Positions 41,950-51,572 of a DNA stretch of 64,000 nt are shown here, one piece after another. Each line of letters begins with the position of its first letter. The stretch's first letter is position 1. The notes under the pieces were generated by a model that had not been told where the DNA came from, did no database searches, and saw nothing but the letters and a program-made list of their open reading frames with translations. The DNA comes from Acetobacteraceae bacterium (GTDB lineage: Bacteria > Pseudomonadota > Alphaproteobacteria > Acetobacterales > Acetobacteraceae): NCBI GenBank assembly GCA_947455205.1, contig CANGNF010000021.1, positions 1 to 64,000 on the forward strand, given 5' to 3'. The position numbers were made by a program, and so were the translations under genes.

Positions 41950-43203
41950 ATGCGTATCGAGATACTCTGCACCGGCGACGAGATCCTGACCGGCAAGACC
42001 ATCAACACCAACTACGCCTGGATGGCGCAGCGGCTGGGCGAGGCCGGGCTGGAGGTGGTCTGGGGCACCACGGTGGGGGACGACCGCGCCAGCCTGCTCA
42101 GCGCCTTCCAGCAGGCCTCGGCGCGGGCGGATGCGGTCATCGTCAATGGCGGGCTCGGGCCGACGGTGGATGACCTGTCGCAGGAAGTCGCGGCCGAGGC
42201 GGCCGGCGTGGCGCTGGAGCTGCATGCCGACTGGCTGGTGCGGATGGAGAGCTGGTACGCCCGCCGCAACCGGGTGATGCCGCCCAACAACCGCAAGCAG
42301 GCCATGTTGCCCCAGGGCTGCGAGTTCATCGACAACCCGATCGGCACCGCCTGCGGCTTCGCGGTCGATATCGGCAAGGCGCGGTTCTACTTCACCCCCG
42401 GCGTGCCGCGGGAGATGAAGAAGATGCTGGAGGAGCAGGTGATGCCGCGCCTGCTGGCCCGCGCCGGCACGCCTGGCGTGGCCAGGTTGAAGCGCTTCCA
42501 TTCCTTCGGCATCGGCGAGAGCCGCGCCGACCAGATGCTGCACGACATCGAGGCGATGGCGCCGGGCGTGAAGCTGGGCTTCCAGGCGCATTACCCGCAG
42601 CTGGAAACCAAGCTGGCCGCGCGCGGTGCGGATGCCGCCGCCGTGGAGGCACTGCTGGCGCCGGTGGAGGCCGAGGTGCGTCGGCGGCTGGGCAACTTCA
42701 TCGTGGCCGAGGACACGGCTTCGCTGGAGAGCGTGGTGCTGGACGCGCTGCGGGCGCAGGGCGGGTCGCTCGCGGTGGCCGAGAGTTTCACGGGTGGCGC
42801 CATTGCCGGGCGGCTGCTGAACGTGGCGGGGGCGGAGGCGCTGTTCCGCCGTGGCGTGGTCAGCCGGGACGCGGCGCAGTTGGCGGCGACGGTGGGCGTG
42901 GCGGCGGCGGATTTCTCGCCCGCGCTGGCAAAGCAGGCGGCGCTGGCGCTGCGCGAACAGTCCGGTGCCAGCCATGCGGTGGCGGTGCTGGTGACGCTGG
43001 ATGATGGCGCTGATGGCGTGCAGATCGGCGGCGAGATCGCCATTGGCCTGGCCGATGCGGGTGGCGTGGAGGTGCGGCAGGCGCGGCTGCTGGGTGGGCG
43101 CGACTGGGTGCGGCTGGGTGCGGTGGAGATGGGGCTGGACAGCCTGCGTCGGCGCCTGAAGGGCCTGCCGGTGGACGAGCAGCTGGACTTCGAGAAGCGC
43201 TGA
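41950..43203 (+). CDS. cinA: CinA-like protein; putative deamidase domain with altered active site
   Basis: A 417-residue two-domain protein. The first half is a MoCF-like domain (residues 1-170) with IEILCTGDEILTGKTINTN and the NGGLGPTVDD loop. The C-terminal domain (from about residue 255) is of the PncC/CinA-C type that converts NMN to NaMN. The usual catalytic-serine motif ESCTGG is ESFTGG here (S279 kept). The segment that normally has YSNEAK with a catalytic lysine is SRDAAQLAA at 305-313, with no lysine. The NMN deamidase activity may therefore be lost, leaving the N-terminal ADP-ribose pyrophosphatase-like activity known in some CinA proteins. The start is an ATG two bases after the SD-like AGGACC. 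Confidence 0.88.
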   Translation: MRIEILCTGDEILTGKTINTNYAWMAQRLGEAGLEVVWGTTVGDDRASLLSAFQQASARADAVIVNGGLGPTVDDLSQEVAAEAAGVALELHADWLVRMESWYARRNRVMPPNNRKQAMLPQGCEFIDNPIGTACGFAVDIGKARFYFTPGVPREMKKMLEEQVMPRLLARAGTPGVARLKRFHSFGIGESRADQMLHDIEAMAPGVKLGFQAHYPQLETKLAARGADAAAVEALLAPVEAEVRRRLGNFIVAEDTASLESVVLDALRAQGGSLAVAESFTGGAIAGRLLNVAGAEALFRRGVVSRDAAQLAATVGVAAADFSPALAKQAALALREQSGASHAVAVLVTLDDGADGVQIGGEIAIGLADAGGVEVRQARLLGGRDWVRLGAVEMGLDSLRRRLKGLPVDEQLDFEKR

Positions 43204-43215
43204 AAAACCCGGGTT

Positions 43216-43312
43216 CCAAGGGCCTCTCGGCCCTTGGCGGAAGGGGTTTGGGGAGGGCGGAGCCCTCCCCAAGTAACAGGTCGGGGTTTGGGGAGGGCGG
43301 AGCCCTCCCCAA
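43216..43312. terminator. one 9-bp and two 11-bp stem-loops between cinA and the CoA-transferase gene
   Basis: Three perfect hairpins lie in the convergent gap: CCAAGGGCC/GGCCCTTGG with TCTC loop (43216-43237), and TTGGGGAGGGC/GCCCTCCCCAA with GGA loop at 43248-43272 and again at 43288-43312. The last two sit in a 40-bp tandem repeat (43243-43282, 43283-43322). They may end transcription from both sides. Confidence 0.75.
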
Positions 43313-43346
43313 GGCGACGGCTGGGGTTTGAGGTGGCAGCGCCGCG

Positions 43347-43997
<651 letters not shown>

Positions 43998-44007
43998 CGC
44001 GCTCTCC

Positions 44008-44706
44008 TCACACCACCGGCTTCGGGTCGCCCGCGGGCACGTGCAGCACGCGGTTGACGAAGATGCCGGGGGTGACGATCTCGTTCGCCGGCAGCTGGCC
44101 CAGGTCGCAGACATGGTGCGTCTGCACGATGGTCAGGGCGCCCGCCATGGCGACCACGGGGTTGAAGTTGCGGCTGGCGTCGCGGAACACCAGGTTGCCC
44201 CAGCGGTCGGCGGTCCAGGCTTCCACCAGCGCGACATCGCCGGGCAGGGCTTCCTCCAGGATGCATTCGCGGCCCTGGTACCAGCGGCTTTCCTTGCCCT
44301 CCGCCACCATCGTGCCGGCGCCTGTCGGCGTGTAGAAGGCGGGGATGCCGGCGCCGGCGGCGCGCATGCGCTCGGCCAGCGTGCCTTGCGGGATGACCAC
44401 GCCTTCCATCTTGCCGGTCCGCACCAGCTCTCCGGCGATGCTCTGCGCGCGGATGAAGGTGGAGATCATCTTCTTCACCCGGCCCAGCGCCACCAGCTTG
44501 GTCAGCCCGCTGGGTTCCACGCCCGCCACGCGGTTGCGGCCACCGGAGTTGACCACCACGGTCAGGTTGGTGGCGCCCTGCTCGATCAGCCCCTCGATCA
44601 GCGCGTTAGGCGCGCCGACATCGCCGAAGCCCGCGATCAGCACGGTCGAGCCGTCCTTGATGCCGTCCATGGCCTCGGCCATCGAACGCACGAATTTGTC
44701 GATCAT
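44008..44706 (-). CDS. 3-oxoacid CoA-transferase subunit A
   Basis: A 232-residue alpha subunit with the family start SMAEAMDGIKDGSTVLIAGFGDVGAPNALI and the oxyanion-forming segment GVEPSGLTKLVALGRVKKMI. The segment ALVEAWTADRWGNLVFRDASRNFNPVVA near residue 180 fits the subunit. It precedes the B subunit in the same two-gene operon. The upstream 232-bp gap to the small gene at 44939 has no feature I can support. Confidence 0.93.
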   Translation of the reverse strand: MIDKFVRSMAEAMDGIKDGSTVLIAGFGDVGAPNALIEGLIEQGATNLTVVVNSGGRNRVAGVEPSGLTKLVALGRVKKMISTFIRAQSIAGELVRTGKMEGVVIPQGTLAERMRAAGAGIPAFYTPTGAGTMVAEGKESRWYQGRECILEEALPGDVALVEAWTADRWGNLVFRDASRNFNPVVAMAGALTIVQTHHVCDLGQLPANEIVTPGIFVNRVLHVPAGDPKPVV

Positions 44707-44938
44707 CGTGGCAGTCCCTGCACGGCTCGTCCGCTCCCCTGGTGCCGCTGTCGCGGCTTCGGCACGCAGGTTACGGCGGCTGCGGTTTTGGCGCCAGGGC
44801 GGCGGGTTGCTTCACGAAGGGCGGCGCTCGCGAGCCTCACGCGGATGTCGGTTCGACGACTCCGGGGCGATTCACCATTACAGCCGCAGCATCACGGCAG
44901 GGGTTCCAAGGCCCGGGATGCATCAGGGGATCACCGCA

Positions 44939-45142
44939 ATGGACCACGCCATCGTCACCCGCGCCGCTGCCAACCTGGCCCGCGAGGCGCAGCTTTGCCG
45001 CATGCTGGCGGCGCAACTCAGCCTGGAATCGGAAGCCCGGGCGCTGCTGTCCCAGGCCATGCGGCTGGAAGCGGCCATCGCCGCCGCCGGCAAGGCGTTG
45101 CACCAGGACGCAGCCGGCCGGATGGAATTCGCCGGCGCCTGA
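44939..45142 (+). CDS. small hypothetical protein
   Basis: A 67-residue helical protein rich in Ala, Leu and charged residues (AREAQLCRMLAAQLSLESEARALLSQAMRLEAAI), probably a single long amphipathic helix pair. I recognise no family. The third codon positions are almost all G or C, as in true genes of this window, which supports its being real. A purine-rich AGGGGA lies nine bases upstream of the ATG at 44939, and an in-frame ATG at 44918 is an alternative start. It is convergent with the livF gene and divergent from the CoA-transferase operon. Confidence 0.5.
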   Translation: MDHAIVTRAAANLAREAQLCRMLAAQLSLESEARALLSQAMRLEAAIAAAGKALHQDAAGRMEFAGA

Positions 45143-45151
45143 AGCCGGCGG

Positions 45152-45859
45152 TCAGGCGCCGCCGAGATAGGCGGCGCGCACCTCCGGGCTGGCCAGCAGC
45201 TCGGCGCCCGTACCGCGCTGCACCACATGGCCGGATTCCAGCAGGAAGGCACGGTCCGCCAGGCGCAGCGCCGCCATGGCATTCTGCTCCACCATCAGCA
45301 CCGTGGTGCCCTTGGCGCGGATTTCCTGCACGATCAGGAAGACCTGCTCGACCAGGCTGGGGGCCAGGCCGAGCGAGGGTTCATCGAACATCAGCAGGCG
45401 CGGGCGGGACATCAGCGCGCGGGCAATGGCCAGCATCTGCTGCTCCCCGCCCGACAGCGTGCCGGCGGCCTGGGCCAGGCGTTCCCGCAGCCGGGGGAAG
45501 CGGTGGCACATCGCCTCCAGGTCATCGGCCACCGCCGTGCGGTCGCGCCGCAGCAGGGCGCCCATCTCCAGGTTCTCCCGCACGCTGAGATGCGGGAAGA
45601 CGCGGCGGCCTTCCGGGCAATGGGCGATGCCGCGGGCAAGGATTTCGCGCGGGGAAAGCCCGTGGATCGGCTGGCCCTGGAAGCTGATGCTGCCGGCGCT
45701 GGGCTTCAGCAACCCGCTGATGGTCTTCAGCGTGGTGGACTTGCCCGCACCATTGGTGCCGATCAGGCTGACCAGCTCGCCTTCCTGCACGTCCAGCCCG
45801 ATGCCGTTCAGCGCCGGCGAGCGGCCATAGCCGGCGACGACGCCCTCAAGCCGCAGCAT
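45152..45859 (-). CDS. livF: branched-chain amino-acid-type ABC transporter ATPase LivF
   Basis: A 235-residue ATPase at the LivF length. Walker A is GTNGAGKST, the signature is LSGGEQQMLAIARAL, Walker B is LLMFDEPSLGLAP, and the H-loop region is replaced by the LivF-type VLMVEQN. It is the last gene of a seven-gene reverse-strand operon and overlaps the livG 3' end by 14 bases. It powers import with LivG, LivH and LivM. Confidence 0.95.
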   Translation of the reverse strand: MLRLEGVVAGYGRSPALNGIGLDVQEGELVSLIGTNGAGKSTTLKTISGLLKPSAGSISFQGQPIHGLSPREILARGIAHCPEGRRVFPHLSVRENLEMGALLRRDRTAVADDLEAMCHRFPRLRERLAQAAGTLSGGEQQMLAIARALMSRPRLLMFDEPSLGLAPSLVEQVFLIVQEIRAKGTTVLMVEQNAMAALRLADRAFLLESGHVVQRGTGAELLASPEVRAAYLGGA

Positions 45860-46637
45860 GGGCGGCTTCCTGCCAGTCGCCGCTGCCGAGATAGGCGCGG
45901 ATCACTTCGGGGTTGGCGCGGATTTCGGCCGGGGCGCCCGAAGCGATGATGCGGCCCTGGTTCAGCACCACGATGCCGTCGGAAATCTGCATCACCATGG
46001 GCATGTCGTGCTCGACCAGCAAAATGGTGGCGCCGCGGTCGCGCAACTGGCGGATCAGCGCCATGCAGGCCGCGGTCTCCGACGGGTTGAGCCCGGCGGC
46101 GGGTTCGTCCAGCAGCAGCAGGCGCGGGCCGGCAATGGCGGCCAGCGCGATGCCGAGGCGGCGCTGCTCGCCATAGGCCAGCACCTCGGCCAGGGTGTCC
46201 GCACGCTCCGCCAGGCCGACGAATTCCAGCATCGCCCAGGCTTCCTCGCGCAGGCGGGCTTCCTCCCGCCGCGCTGAGGGCAGGCGGAACAGCGCGCCGA
46301 GCAGGCCGGCGCTGCCGCGGCGGTGCAGCGCCATCAGCGCGTTTTCCAGCACGGTGCAGCCGGTGAACACGCTGGTGCGCTGGAAGCTGCGGACGATGCC
46401 GCGTTCCGCGATGCGGTCGGGCGCCAGGCCGGTGATCTCGGCGCCGTCGAACAGGATGCGCCCCTTGGTCGGGCGCATGTAGCCGGTGATGACGTTGAAG
46501 GCGGTGGTCTTGCCGGCGCCGTTCGGGCCGATCAGGCTGACCACCTGGCCTGCCGGGACGACGAAGCTGGCATCCGCGATCGCAACCAGGCCGCCGATAT
46601 GCACGGCCAGGTTCTCCACCCGCAGCAGGTCGCTCAT
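45846..46637 (-). CDS. livG: branched-chain amino-acid-type ABC transporter ATPase LivG
   Basis: A 263-residue ATPase. Walker A is GPNGAGKTT, Walker B is LLLDEPAAGLNP, and the LivG-type VEHDMPMVMQISDGIVVLNQG follows. The signature LSGG is replaced by YGEQRRLGIALA, the common LivG variant. The start at 46637 overlaps the livM stop as ATGA. The protein is of the usual LivG length. Confidence 0.95.
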   Translation of the reverse strand: MSDLLRVENLAVHIGGLVAIADASFVVPAGQVVSLIGPNGAGKTTAFNVITGYMRPTKGRILFDGAEITGLAPDRIAERGIVRSFQRTSVFTGCTVLENALMALHRRGSAGLLGALFRLPSARREEARLREEAWAMLEFVGLAERADTLAEVLAYGEQRRLGIALAAIAGPRLLLLDEPAAGLNPSETAACMALIRQLRDRGATILLVEHDMPMVMQISDGIVVLNQGRIIASGAPAEIRANPEVIRAYLGSGDWQEAAHAAA

Positions 46638-47629
46638 GCGCGGGACTTCAGGCTGGCCAGGGCGGGCACGATGCCGCGCGGCAGGAACATGACGAAGAGG
46701 ATCATGGCGACGCCGTACAGCACCCATTGCGCTTCCGGCGCCGCGCGGCCGCGCAGCAGGTCCGGGATCAGGCCGAAGATCAATCCGCCGACCACCGGCC
46801 CCCACAGCGTGCCCTTGCCGCCGGTGATGACCATGATGACCATGGTGACGGTGTAGATGAACAGGAACACGTCGGGGTCGACGATGCGGACGTAGTGCGC
46901 GAACAGGCTGCCCGCCGCGCCCGCGATGCCGGCCGAGACGACGGCGGCGATGATCAGGTAGTGCGTCACGCGGATGCCGACCGAGCGCGCCAGCGATTCA
47001 TTGGCGCGCAGCGCCACCAGGGCACGGCCGATGCGGCTTTCCACCAGTTGCCGCACCACGATGAAGGCCAGCACGGCGACACCCAGCACCAGCCAGTAGT
47101 TCTGCGCCTTGCTGTACAGCGGCACCACGCCCTGCCCCGGCAACCACAGCGAGAAGGGCGGGATCGAGATCAGCGCCATCGGGCCTTGCGTCAGCTCGAT
47201 CCAGTTCAGGGCGACCATCCGCAGCACCTGGGCGAAGCAGATGGTGATGATGACGAAGTAGGCGCCGCGCACCCGGAAGGCGAGCCGCCCCAGCAGCCAG
47301 CCGAAGCCGCCGGCCACGATGATGGCGGCGATGAAGCCGAGCCAGACCGGCTGCGGCTGCAGCGTGATGCGCAGGCCGAAGCCGATGCCGATGTCGAAGC
47401 CCAGCGAGGCCAGCGCGCTGGTATAGGCACCCAGGCCGAAGAAGGCGACATGGCCGAGCGAGAGCTGCCCGGTATAGCCCAGCAGCAGGTTCAGGCTGAT
47501 GGCGCCGATGATGAAGATGCCGGCCGAGGTCAGCACCGCCAGCAGATAGGGGTCCGGGAAGACCAGCGGCACCAGCGCCAGGGCCAGCGGGAAGAGCCAC
47601 GGCGCGGCATTGCGGAGGCGCGTGTTCAC
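46634..47629 (-). CDS. livM: branched-chain amino-acid-type ABC transporter permease LivM
   Basis: A 331-residue permease with ten or so helices. The LivM family pattern ISLNLLLGYTGQLSLGHVAFFGLGAY is near residues 44-70, and the coupling loop LVESRIGRALVALRANESLARSVG near residue 195-218. Its ATG overlaps the livH stop (ATGA). It pairs with LivH to form the membrane pore. Family substrates go beyond Leu/Ile/Val to urea, amides and aromatic acids. Confidence 0.95.
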   Translation of the reverse strand: MNTRLRNAAPWLFPLALALVPLVFPDPYLLAVLTSAGIFIIGAISLNLLLGYTGQLSLGHVAFFGLGAYTSALASLGFDIGIGFGLRITLQPQPVWLGFIAAIIVAGGFGWLLGRLAFRVRGAYFVIITICFAQVLRMVALNWIELTQGPMALISIPPFSLWLPGQGVVPLYSKAQNYWLVLGVAVLAFIVVRQLVESRIGRALVALRANESLARSVGIRVTHYLIIAAVVSAGIAGAAGSLFAHYVRIVDPDVFLFIYTVTMVIMVITGGKGTLWGPVVGGLIFGLIPDLLRGRAAPEAQWVLYGVAMILFVMFLPRGIVPALASLKSRA

Positions 47630-48498
47630 CCGATCCGCTCCTTCGCCGGTACCAGGCCCTGCGGCTTCAACGCCAGCACCAGGATGATGAGCAGGAAGCC
47701 GAAGGCGTCGCGGTATTCGGTGGAGAGGTAGCCGCCGGCGTATTCCTCCACGAAGCCGAGCGCGAAGCCGCCCAGCGTGGCGCCAGGCAGGCTGCCGAGG
47801 CCGCCGAGGATGACGATGGCGAAGGCCTTCAGCCCCACCAGGTCACCCATGGTCGGGCTGACCATGAAGACCGGGCCGAGCAGCGCGCCGGCGGCGGCGG
47901 CCAGGCCTGACCCAATCGCAAAGGTGGCGGTGTTGACCCAGCCGATCCGCACGCCCATCAGCGCCGCGGTCTCCGGGTCCTGGAAGGTGGCGCGCATGGC
48001 GACGCCGGCGCGGGTGCGGTCCAGCATCAGCCAGAAGCCCAGCAGCAGCGCGGCCGACACCACCAGCACGAACAGCCGCAGCGGCAGCACCGAGACCGGG
48101 CCGAACACCAGCGGGGAGCCGTTGAACGGGTTGGGTACCAGCTTGGCGACCCCGCCCCAGGCCCACATCTCGCCATTCTGCAGCACCAGGGACGCACCGA
48201 TCATCACCAGCATGACGCTGTCGATATCGGCCTTCCGCATGCTGCGCAGCAGGACGAGTTCGATCAGCGCGCCCAGCGCCACGCCGCACAGCGTGGCCAG
48301 CGCCAACGCGGCGAAGAAGTTGACGCCGAGCAGCGAGACGAAGGCATAGGTCATGTAGGCGCCGAACGCATACAGCTCGCCATGGGTGAAGTTGACCACG
48401 CGCATGACGCCGAAGATCAGCGTCAGCCCGATCCCCAGCAGCGCATAGGTGCCGCCGAGGACCGTGCCATTGACGAGGTGCTGGAGCGCCTGGTCCAT
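47626..48498 (-). CDS. livH: branched-chain amino-acid-type ABC transporter permease LivH
   Basis: A 290-residue permease of the LivH family, with GTYALLGIGLTLIFGVMRVVNFTHGE near the start and the coupling loop TRAGVAMRATFQDPETAALMGVRI near residues 165-190. The C-terminal GLGSLPGATLGGFALGFVE is also typical. The start ATG at 48498 sits on the last base of the upstream stop (TGATG-type overlap). It completes the two-permease set with LivM. Confidence 0.95.
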   Translation of the reverse strand: MDQALQHLVNGTVLGGTYALLGIGLTLIFGVMRVVNFTHGELYAFGAYMTYAFVSLLGVNFFAALALATLCGVALGALIELVLLRSMRKADIDSVMLVMIGASLVLQNGEMWAWGGVAKLVPNPFNGSPLVFGPVSVLPLRLFVLVVSAALLLGFWLMLDRTRAGVAMRATFQDPETAALMGVRIGWVNTATFAIGSGLAAAAGALLGPVFMVSPTMGDLVGLKAFAIVILGGLGSLPGATLGGFALGFVEEYAGGYLSTEYRDAFGFLLIILVLALKPQGLVPAKERIG

Positions 48499-49649
48499 CA
48501 GAGCAGGCTGGTCTTGCCTTCGGACAGCTTCAGGATCGAGACATTGGGCCGGTTCTGCCCGCTCTCCTGACCCGCCGGGCCTTCCTTGGTGAAGGCGATG
48601 TCGCCGTTCACGCCGGGGATCTTCACGTTCCACAGCGCGGCGCGGATCGCCTCGGCTTCCGGCTTGCCGGCCAACTTGATGGCTTCCACCACCGTCAGCA
48701 TGGCGTCGTAGCCGCGGAAGCCCTCGGTGAGACCCGCGAATTCCCAGCCCTTCTTGTTCCATTCCTGGGTGTAGGTGCGGGCAATCGCCGGGTGCGGCGC
48801 GCGTTCCGGGAACCACGGCGCGTAGAACAGGATGTGGAAGCTGTCATTGCCGGGCGGCAGCGGGTTGGCCAGCAGCTGGTCGGGGAAGCTGCCGCCTGTC
48901 GTGACGATGCGCTTGCCCAGGCGCTGTTCCACCGCCTGGCGCAGCGCCAGCGTCATCTGCTCCACGCCGGTGGTGACGAAGACGGTGTCGCCGTCGCTCT
49001 GCTTCAGCGCGGTCAGCTGCGCCGCCAGGTCGGTGGCTTCCGGCGTCATCGTCTCGGTCTTGCCGATGGCGATGCCGCGGGCCGCCAGCGCGGCGCTGAA
49101 CTTTTCCGCGGCACCTCGGCCGAAGTCGTTGTTGACCGAGAGGAAGTCCACCTTCTTCATCGCCGGCGTGAACTTGGACAGCAGGGCGGAGAAGGCGATC
49201 GCCTCCATCTCGCTGGTCGGCGCGATGCGGAACACCCAGGGGTTGCCGGCGGTGGTGATGCGCGAGGCCGAGGAGGTCTCGACCACCATCGGCACCTTGT
49301 ACTCGATCAGCTTGGGCATGATGGCGAGGGTGAAGGTGCTGGACCAGGCGCCGATCAGCACCGGCACGCGGTCGCGCAGCACCAGCTTCTCCACCGAGGC
49401 CACGGCCTCACGCGGGTTGGACTTGTTGTCCTCCAAAATCAGCTCAAGCGGCCGGCCGAGCACGCCGCCGGCGCGGTTCAACACTTCCGTCGCGATCTTG
49501 GCGCCATTGGCGACGTAGTTGCCGGAGGCGGCGACGGCGCCGGTCAGCGGCTGGGTCATGCCGATCTTGATCGGGTCGGCGGCGAAGCCGCGCGTTGCCA
49601 GCGCCGGCGTGGCAAGGCTGGCGAGCAGCAGGGAACGACGGTTGATCAT
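48498..49649 (-). CDS. Liv-type periplasmic solute-binding protein
   Basis: A 383-residue LivJ/LivK-like (PBP type I) binding protein. The signal peptide MINRRSLLLASLATPALA with cleavage near residue 24 (GFAADP) precedes IKIGMTQPLTGAVAASG. Characteristic segments are GRPLELILEDNKSNPREAV and LIGAWSSTFTLAIMPKLIEY, in place of the usual amino-acid-binding loop with Ser/Thr. It brings the solute to LivHMGF. Being in one operon with an SDR and a 2-oxoglutarate-type oxygenase, it likely binds a catabolic substrate instead of a branched-chain amino acid. Confidence 0.92.
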   Translation of the reverse strand: MINRRSLLLASLATPALATRGFAADPIKIGMTQPLTGAVAASGNYVANGAKIATEVLNRAGGVLGRPLELILEDNKSNPREAVASVEKLVLRDRVPVLIGAWSSTFTLAIMPKLIEYKVPMVVETSSASRITTAGNPWVFRIAPTSEMEAIAFSALLSKFTPAMKKVDFLSVNNDFGRGAAEKFSAALAARGIAIGKTETMTPEATDLAAQLTALKQSDGDTVFVTTGVEQMTLALRQAVEQRLGKRIVTTGGSFPDQLLANPLPPGNDSFHILFYAPWFPERAPHPAIARTYTQEWNKKGWEFAGLTEGFRGYDAMLTVVEAIKLAGKPEAEAIRAALWNVKIPGVNGDIAFTKEGPAGQESGQNRPNVSILKLSEGKTSLL

Positions 49650-50632
49650 CGGGCTTGTTCCTGTTGGCTGAGACGGGTTTGGCGATACTTCTCGTCGCGA
49701 TACGCGCCCGACAGCACCGGCGCGTAGCGCGCCTGTCCCGGCGGCGCGATGCATTCGATCAGCGCGTCGTAATTCGGGTGGTGGAAGAAGGCGATGGAGA
49801 GCCGGCGCGTGCGCGCGGCCGCCTCCGGCGGGTTGATGACGCGATGCGGGTTGGACACCCAGCGGTCATTGGTCCAGCGCATCAGCAGGTCGCCGATGTT
49901 GATGACGAAGTTTTCCGGGTGTGTCGCCACGTCCAGCCAATCGCCGGCGCGGGTCTGCACCTGCAACCCGCCCGGCACATCCTCGCCGTTCAATATGGTC
50001 AGCAGCCCGTAGTCGGTATGGGTGCCGGCGCGCAGCTGGCCGGGCACCGGCGGCGTGGTCTGCTCGGGGTAGTGGTTCAGCCGCATCGCGGTGATGTGGC
50101 GGTCGATCTTGTCGTCGAAGAAGTGCTCATCGATGCCGAGGCCAAGCGCGGCAATCCGCATCATGTCCAGCGTCAGCGCCTCCATCGCCGCGTAGTAGGC
50201 GGCGGCGGCCTTGGCGAAGCCCGGTGGCTCGGCGGGCCACAGGTTGGGGCGGAAATAGCGCTGGCCCTCGGCGCTGGTGTAGTAGGGCGCGGCCGGCCAG
50301 GTCTCCCGCCCGAAGTGGTAGTATTCCTTCAGGTCGGGCGGCGTCGCCACCGCATTGCCATAGGCCAGCGCCTCCACCCCCAGCGCGATGTAGCCGCGCG
50401 GCGTGCCCTGCACCGGGTGCACCGCGCGCAGCTTCTCGGCCAAGGGGCGGGCGAAGAAATCCTTCGCGGTGTCGCGCAGCGTGGACATCACCGAAAGGTC
50501 GACGCCGTGCCCGACAATGCTGAAGAAGCCGGTCTCGCGGCAGATGCGGTCGATCTCGCGCCCCGTGGCCAGCCGTGCGGCGGCGTCGCCGCTGCGCGCG
50601 GCGGAGAGGTCGACGGTCGGGATTCCGGTCAT
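49646..50632 (-). CDS. 2-oxoglutarate/Fe(II)-dependent oxygenase, isopenicillin-N-synthase-like
   Basis: A 328-residue non-heme iron oxygenase of the IPNS-like group. Iron ligands are H205 and D207 in GTHTDYG and H263 in NPHRVI; the cosubstrate clamp is R277 and S279 (RRLS). The N-terminal domain IPTVDLSAAR and GFFSIVGHGVD is typical. It hydroxylates or oxidises a small substrate in the cytoplasm, probably with 2-oxoglutarate. It overlaps the binding-protein start (ATGA) and follows the SDR by seven bases. The substrate is unknown; the operon suggests the solute imported by the Liv system. Confidence 0.92.
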   Translation of the reverse strand: MTGIPTVDLSAARSGDAAARLATGREIDRICRETGFFSIVGHGVDLSVMSTLRDTAKDFFARPLAEKLRAVHPVQGTPRGYIALGVEALAYGNAVATPPDLKEYYHFGRETWPAAPYYTSAEGQRYFRPNLWPAEPPGFAKAAAAYYAAMEALTLDMMRIAALGLGIDEHFFDDKIDRHITAMRLNHYPEQTTPPVPGQLRAGTHTDYGLLTILNGEDVPGGLQVQTRAGDWLDVATHPENFVINIGDLLMRWTNDRWVSNPHRVINPPEAAARTRRLSIAFFHHPNYDALIECIAPPGQARYAPVLSGAYRDEKYRQTRLSQQEQAR

Positions 50633-50639
50633 GGCGCGC

Positions 50640-51419
50640 TCAATGGAAATAGGACCCGCCATCCACCACCAGCGTCTGCCCGGTGATGAAGGCGCTGTCC
50701 GGCCCGGCGAAGAAGCAGACGGCGCCGACCAGGTCGGCCGGCAGCATGTCCCGCGCCAGCACGCGGCCACGCAGCGACGGTTCCTTGACGCCCTCCACCA
50801 GCACCGGGTTGGCCAGCACGCCGTCGCTGAGGGTGAAGCCCGGCGCCACGCTGTTCACCAGCACCTTGTGGCGGCCGAGTTCGGTCGCCAGCGCGCGGGT
50901 CAGGGAGACGACCGCGCCCTTGCTGGCGACGTAGTGCGCCATGTACGGGTTGCCCTTGAACGCCACGCCACTGCTGATGGTGATGATGCGCCCGCCGCCG
51001 CGCCGCTGCATGGCCGGCAGCACCGCGCGGCAGGCCAGGAAGGTGCCGACGACGTTCACCTCCAGCACCCGCTTCCATTCCTCGGGGTCGAGTTCCTCGA
51101 ACGGCTTCGGCGTCAGGCTGGTGTAGATGCCGGCGTTGTTGACCAGGATGTCGAGGCCACCGAAGCGCGCTTCCGCTTCCGCCGCCATCGCCGTGGTCGC
51201 GGCCTCGCTGGCGACATCGGTGGTGATGCCGGCGGCCTGCAGGCCCTGCGCCGCCAGCCGCGCCGCCGCTTCCGCCGCGCCCTTCAGGTCGGCGATCAGC
51301 ACGGCCGCGCCGCGCCGGGCCAGGCCTTCGGCCAGCACGAAGCCGATGCCGGCCGCACCACCGGTGACGACGGCGACGCGCCCCTGCAACGTGGCGGGTT
51401 CGGTAGCGGCTGGTTGCAC
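50640..51419 (-). CDS. short-chain dehydrogenase/reductase (SDR)
   Basis: A 259-residue classical SDR. The nucleotide motif TGGAAGIG lies at 19-26, NNAG near 94-97, and the catalytic Ser-Tyr-Lys are about S150, Y163 and K167 in YVASK. A GTG at 51419 is chosen as start because GAGGGAAG stands four bases upstream; upstream ATGs would add about 45 residues of low-complexity sequence. It is the first gene of the seven-gene SDR-oxygenase-Liv operon. It probably oxidises or reduces a hydroxy/keto group of the pathway intermediate. The 250-bp gap upstream is shared with the divergent amidohydrolase gene. Confidence 0.9.
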   Translation of the reverse strand: MQPAATEPATLQGRVAVVTGGAAGIGFVLAEGLARRGAAVLIADLKGAAEAAARLAAQGLQAAGITTDVASEAATTAMAAEAEARFGGLDILVNNAGIYTSLTPKPFEELDPEEWKRVLEVNVVGTFLACRAVLPAMQRRGGGRIITISSGVAFKGNPYMAHYVASKGAVVSLTRALATELGRHKVLVNSVAPGFTLSDGVLANPVLVEGVKEPSLRGRVLARDMLPADLVGAVCFFAGPDSAFITGQTLVVDGGSYFH

Positions 51420-51553
51420 TTCACTTCCCTCGTTGGCCGCAACCAAGCAAGCCGGGTGCCATCGGCGTGGTTGCGTGGTGGCGCCAAGGCCGGCCGACGG
51501 CGGCGCCCAGCGCATGGGCAGGCCGCGTGGCGATGTGGCGCGGAAACGTGCGT

Positions 51554-51572
51554 GCAGCCACATGTTGGCTGC
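51554..51572. promoter_or_regulatory. palindrome in the divergent promoter region, candidate operator
   Basis: GCAGCCACATGTTGGCTGC is an inverted repeat with 7-bp arms and a 5-base centre. It lies between the SDR operon start (51419) and the amidohydrolase operon start (51670). The size and place fit an operator for a dimeric regulator controlling both operons. Which regulator is unknown; the MarR protein in the cluster is one candidate. Confidence 0.45.

Noticed and set aside
43201..43346. CRISPR-like repeats downstream of cinA
   Set aside because: Only two 40-bp direct units with internal hairpins and no spacers; a terminator-type repeat explains them better.
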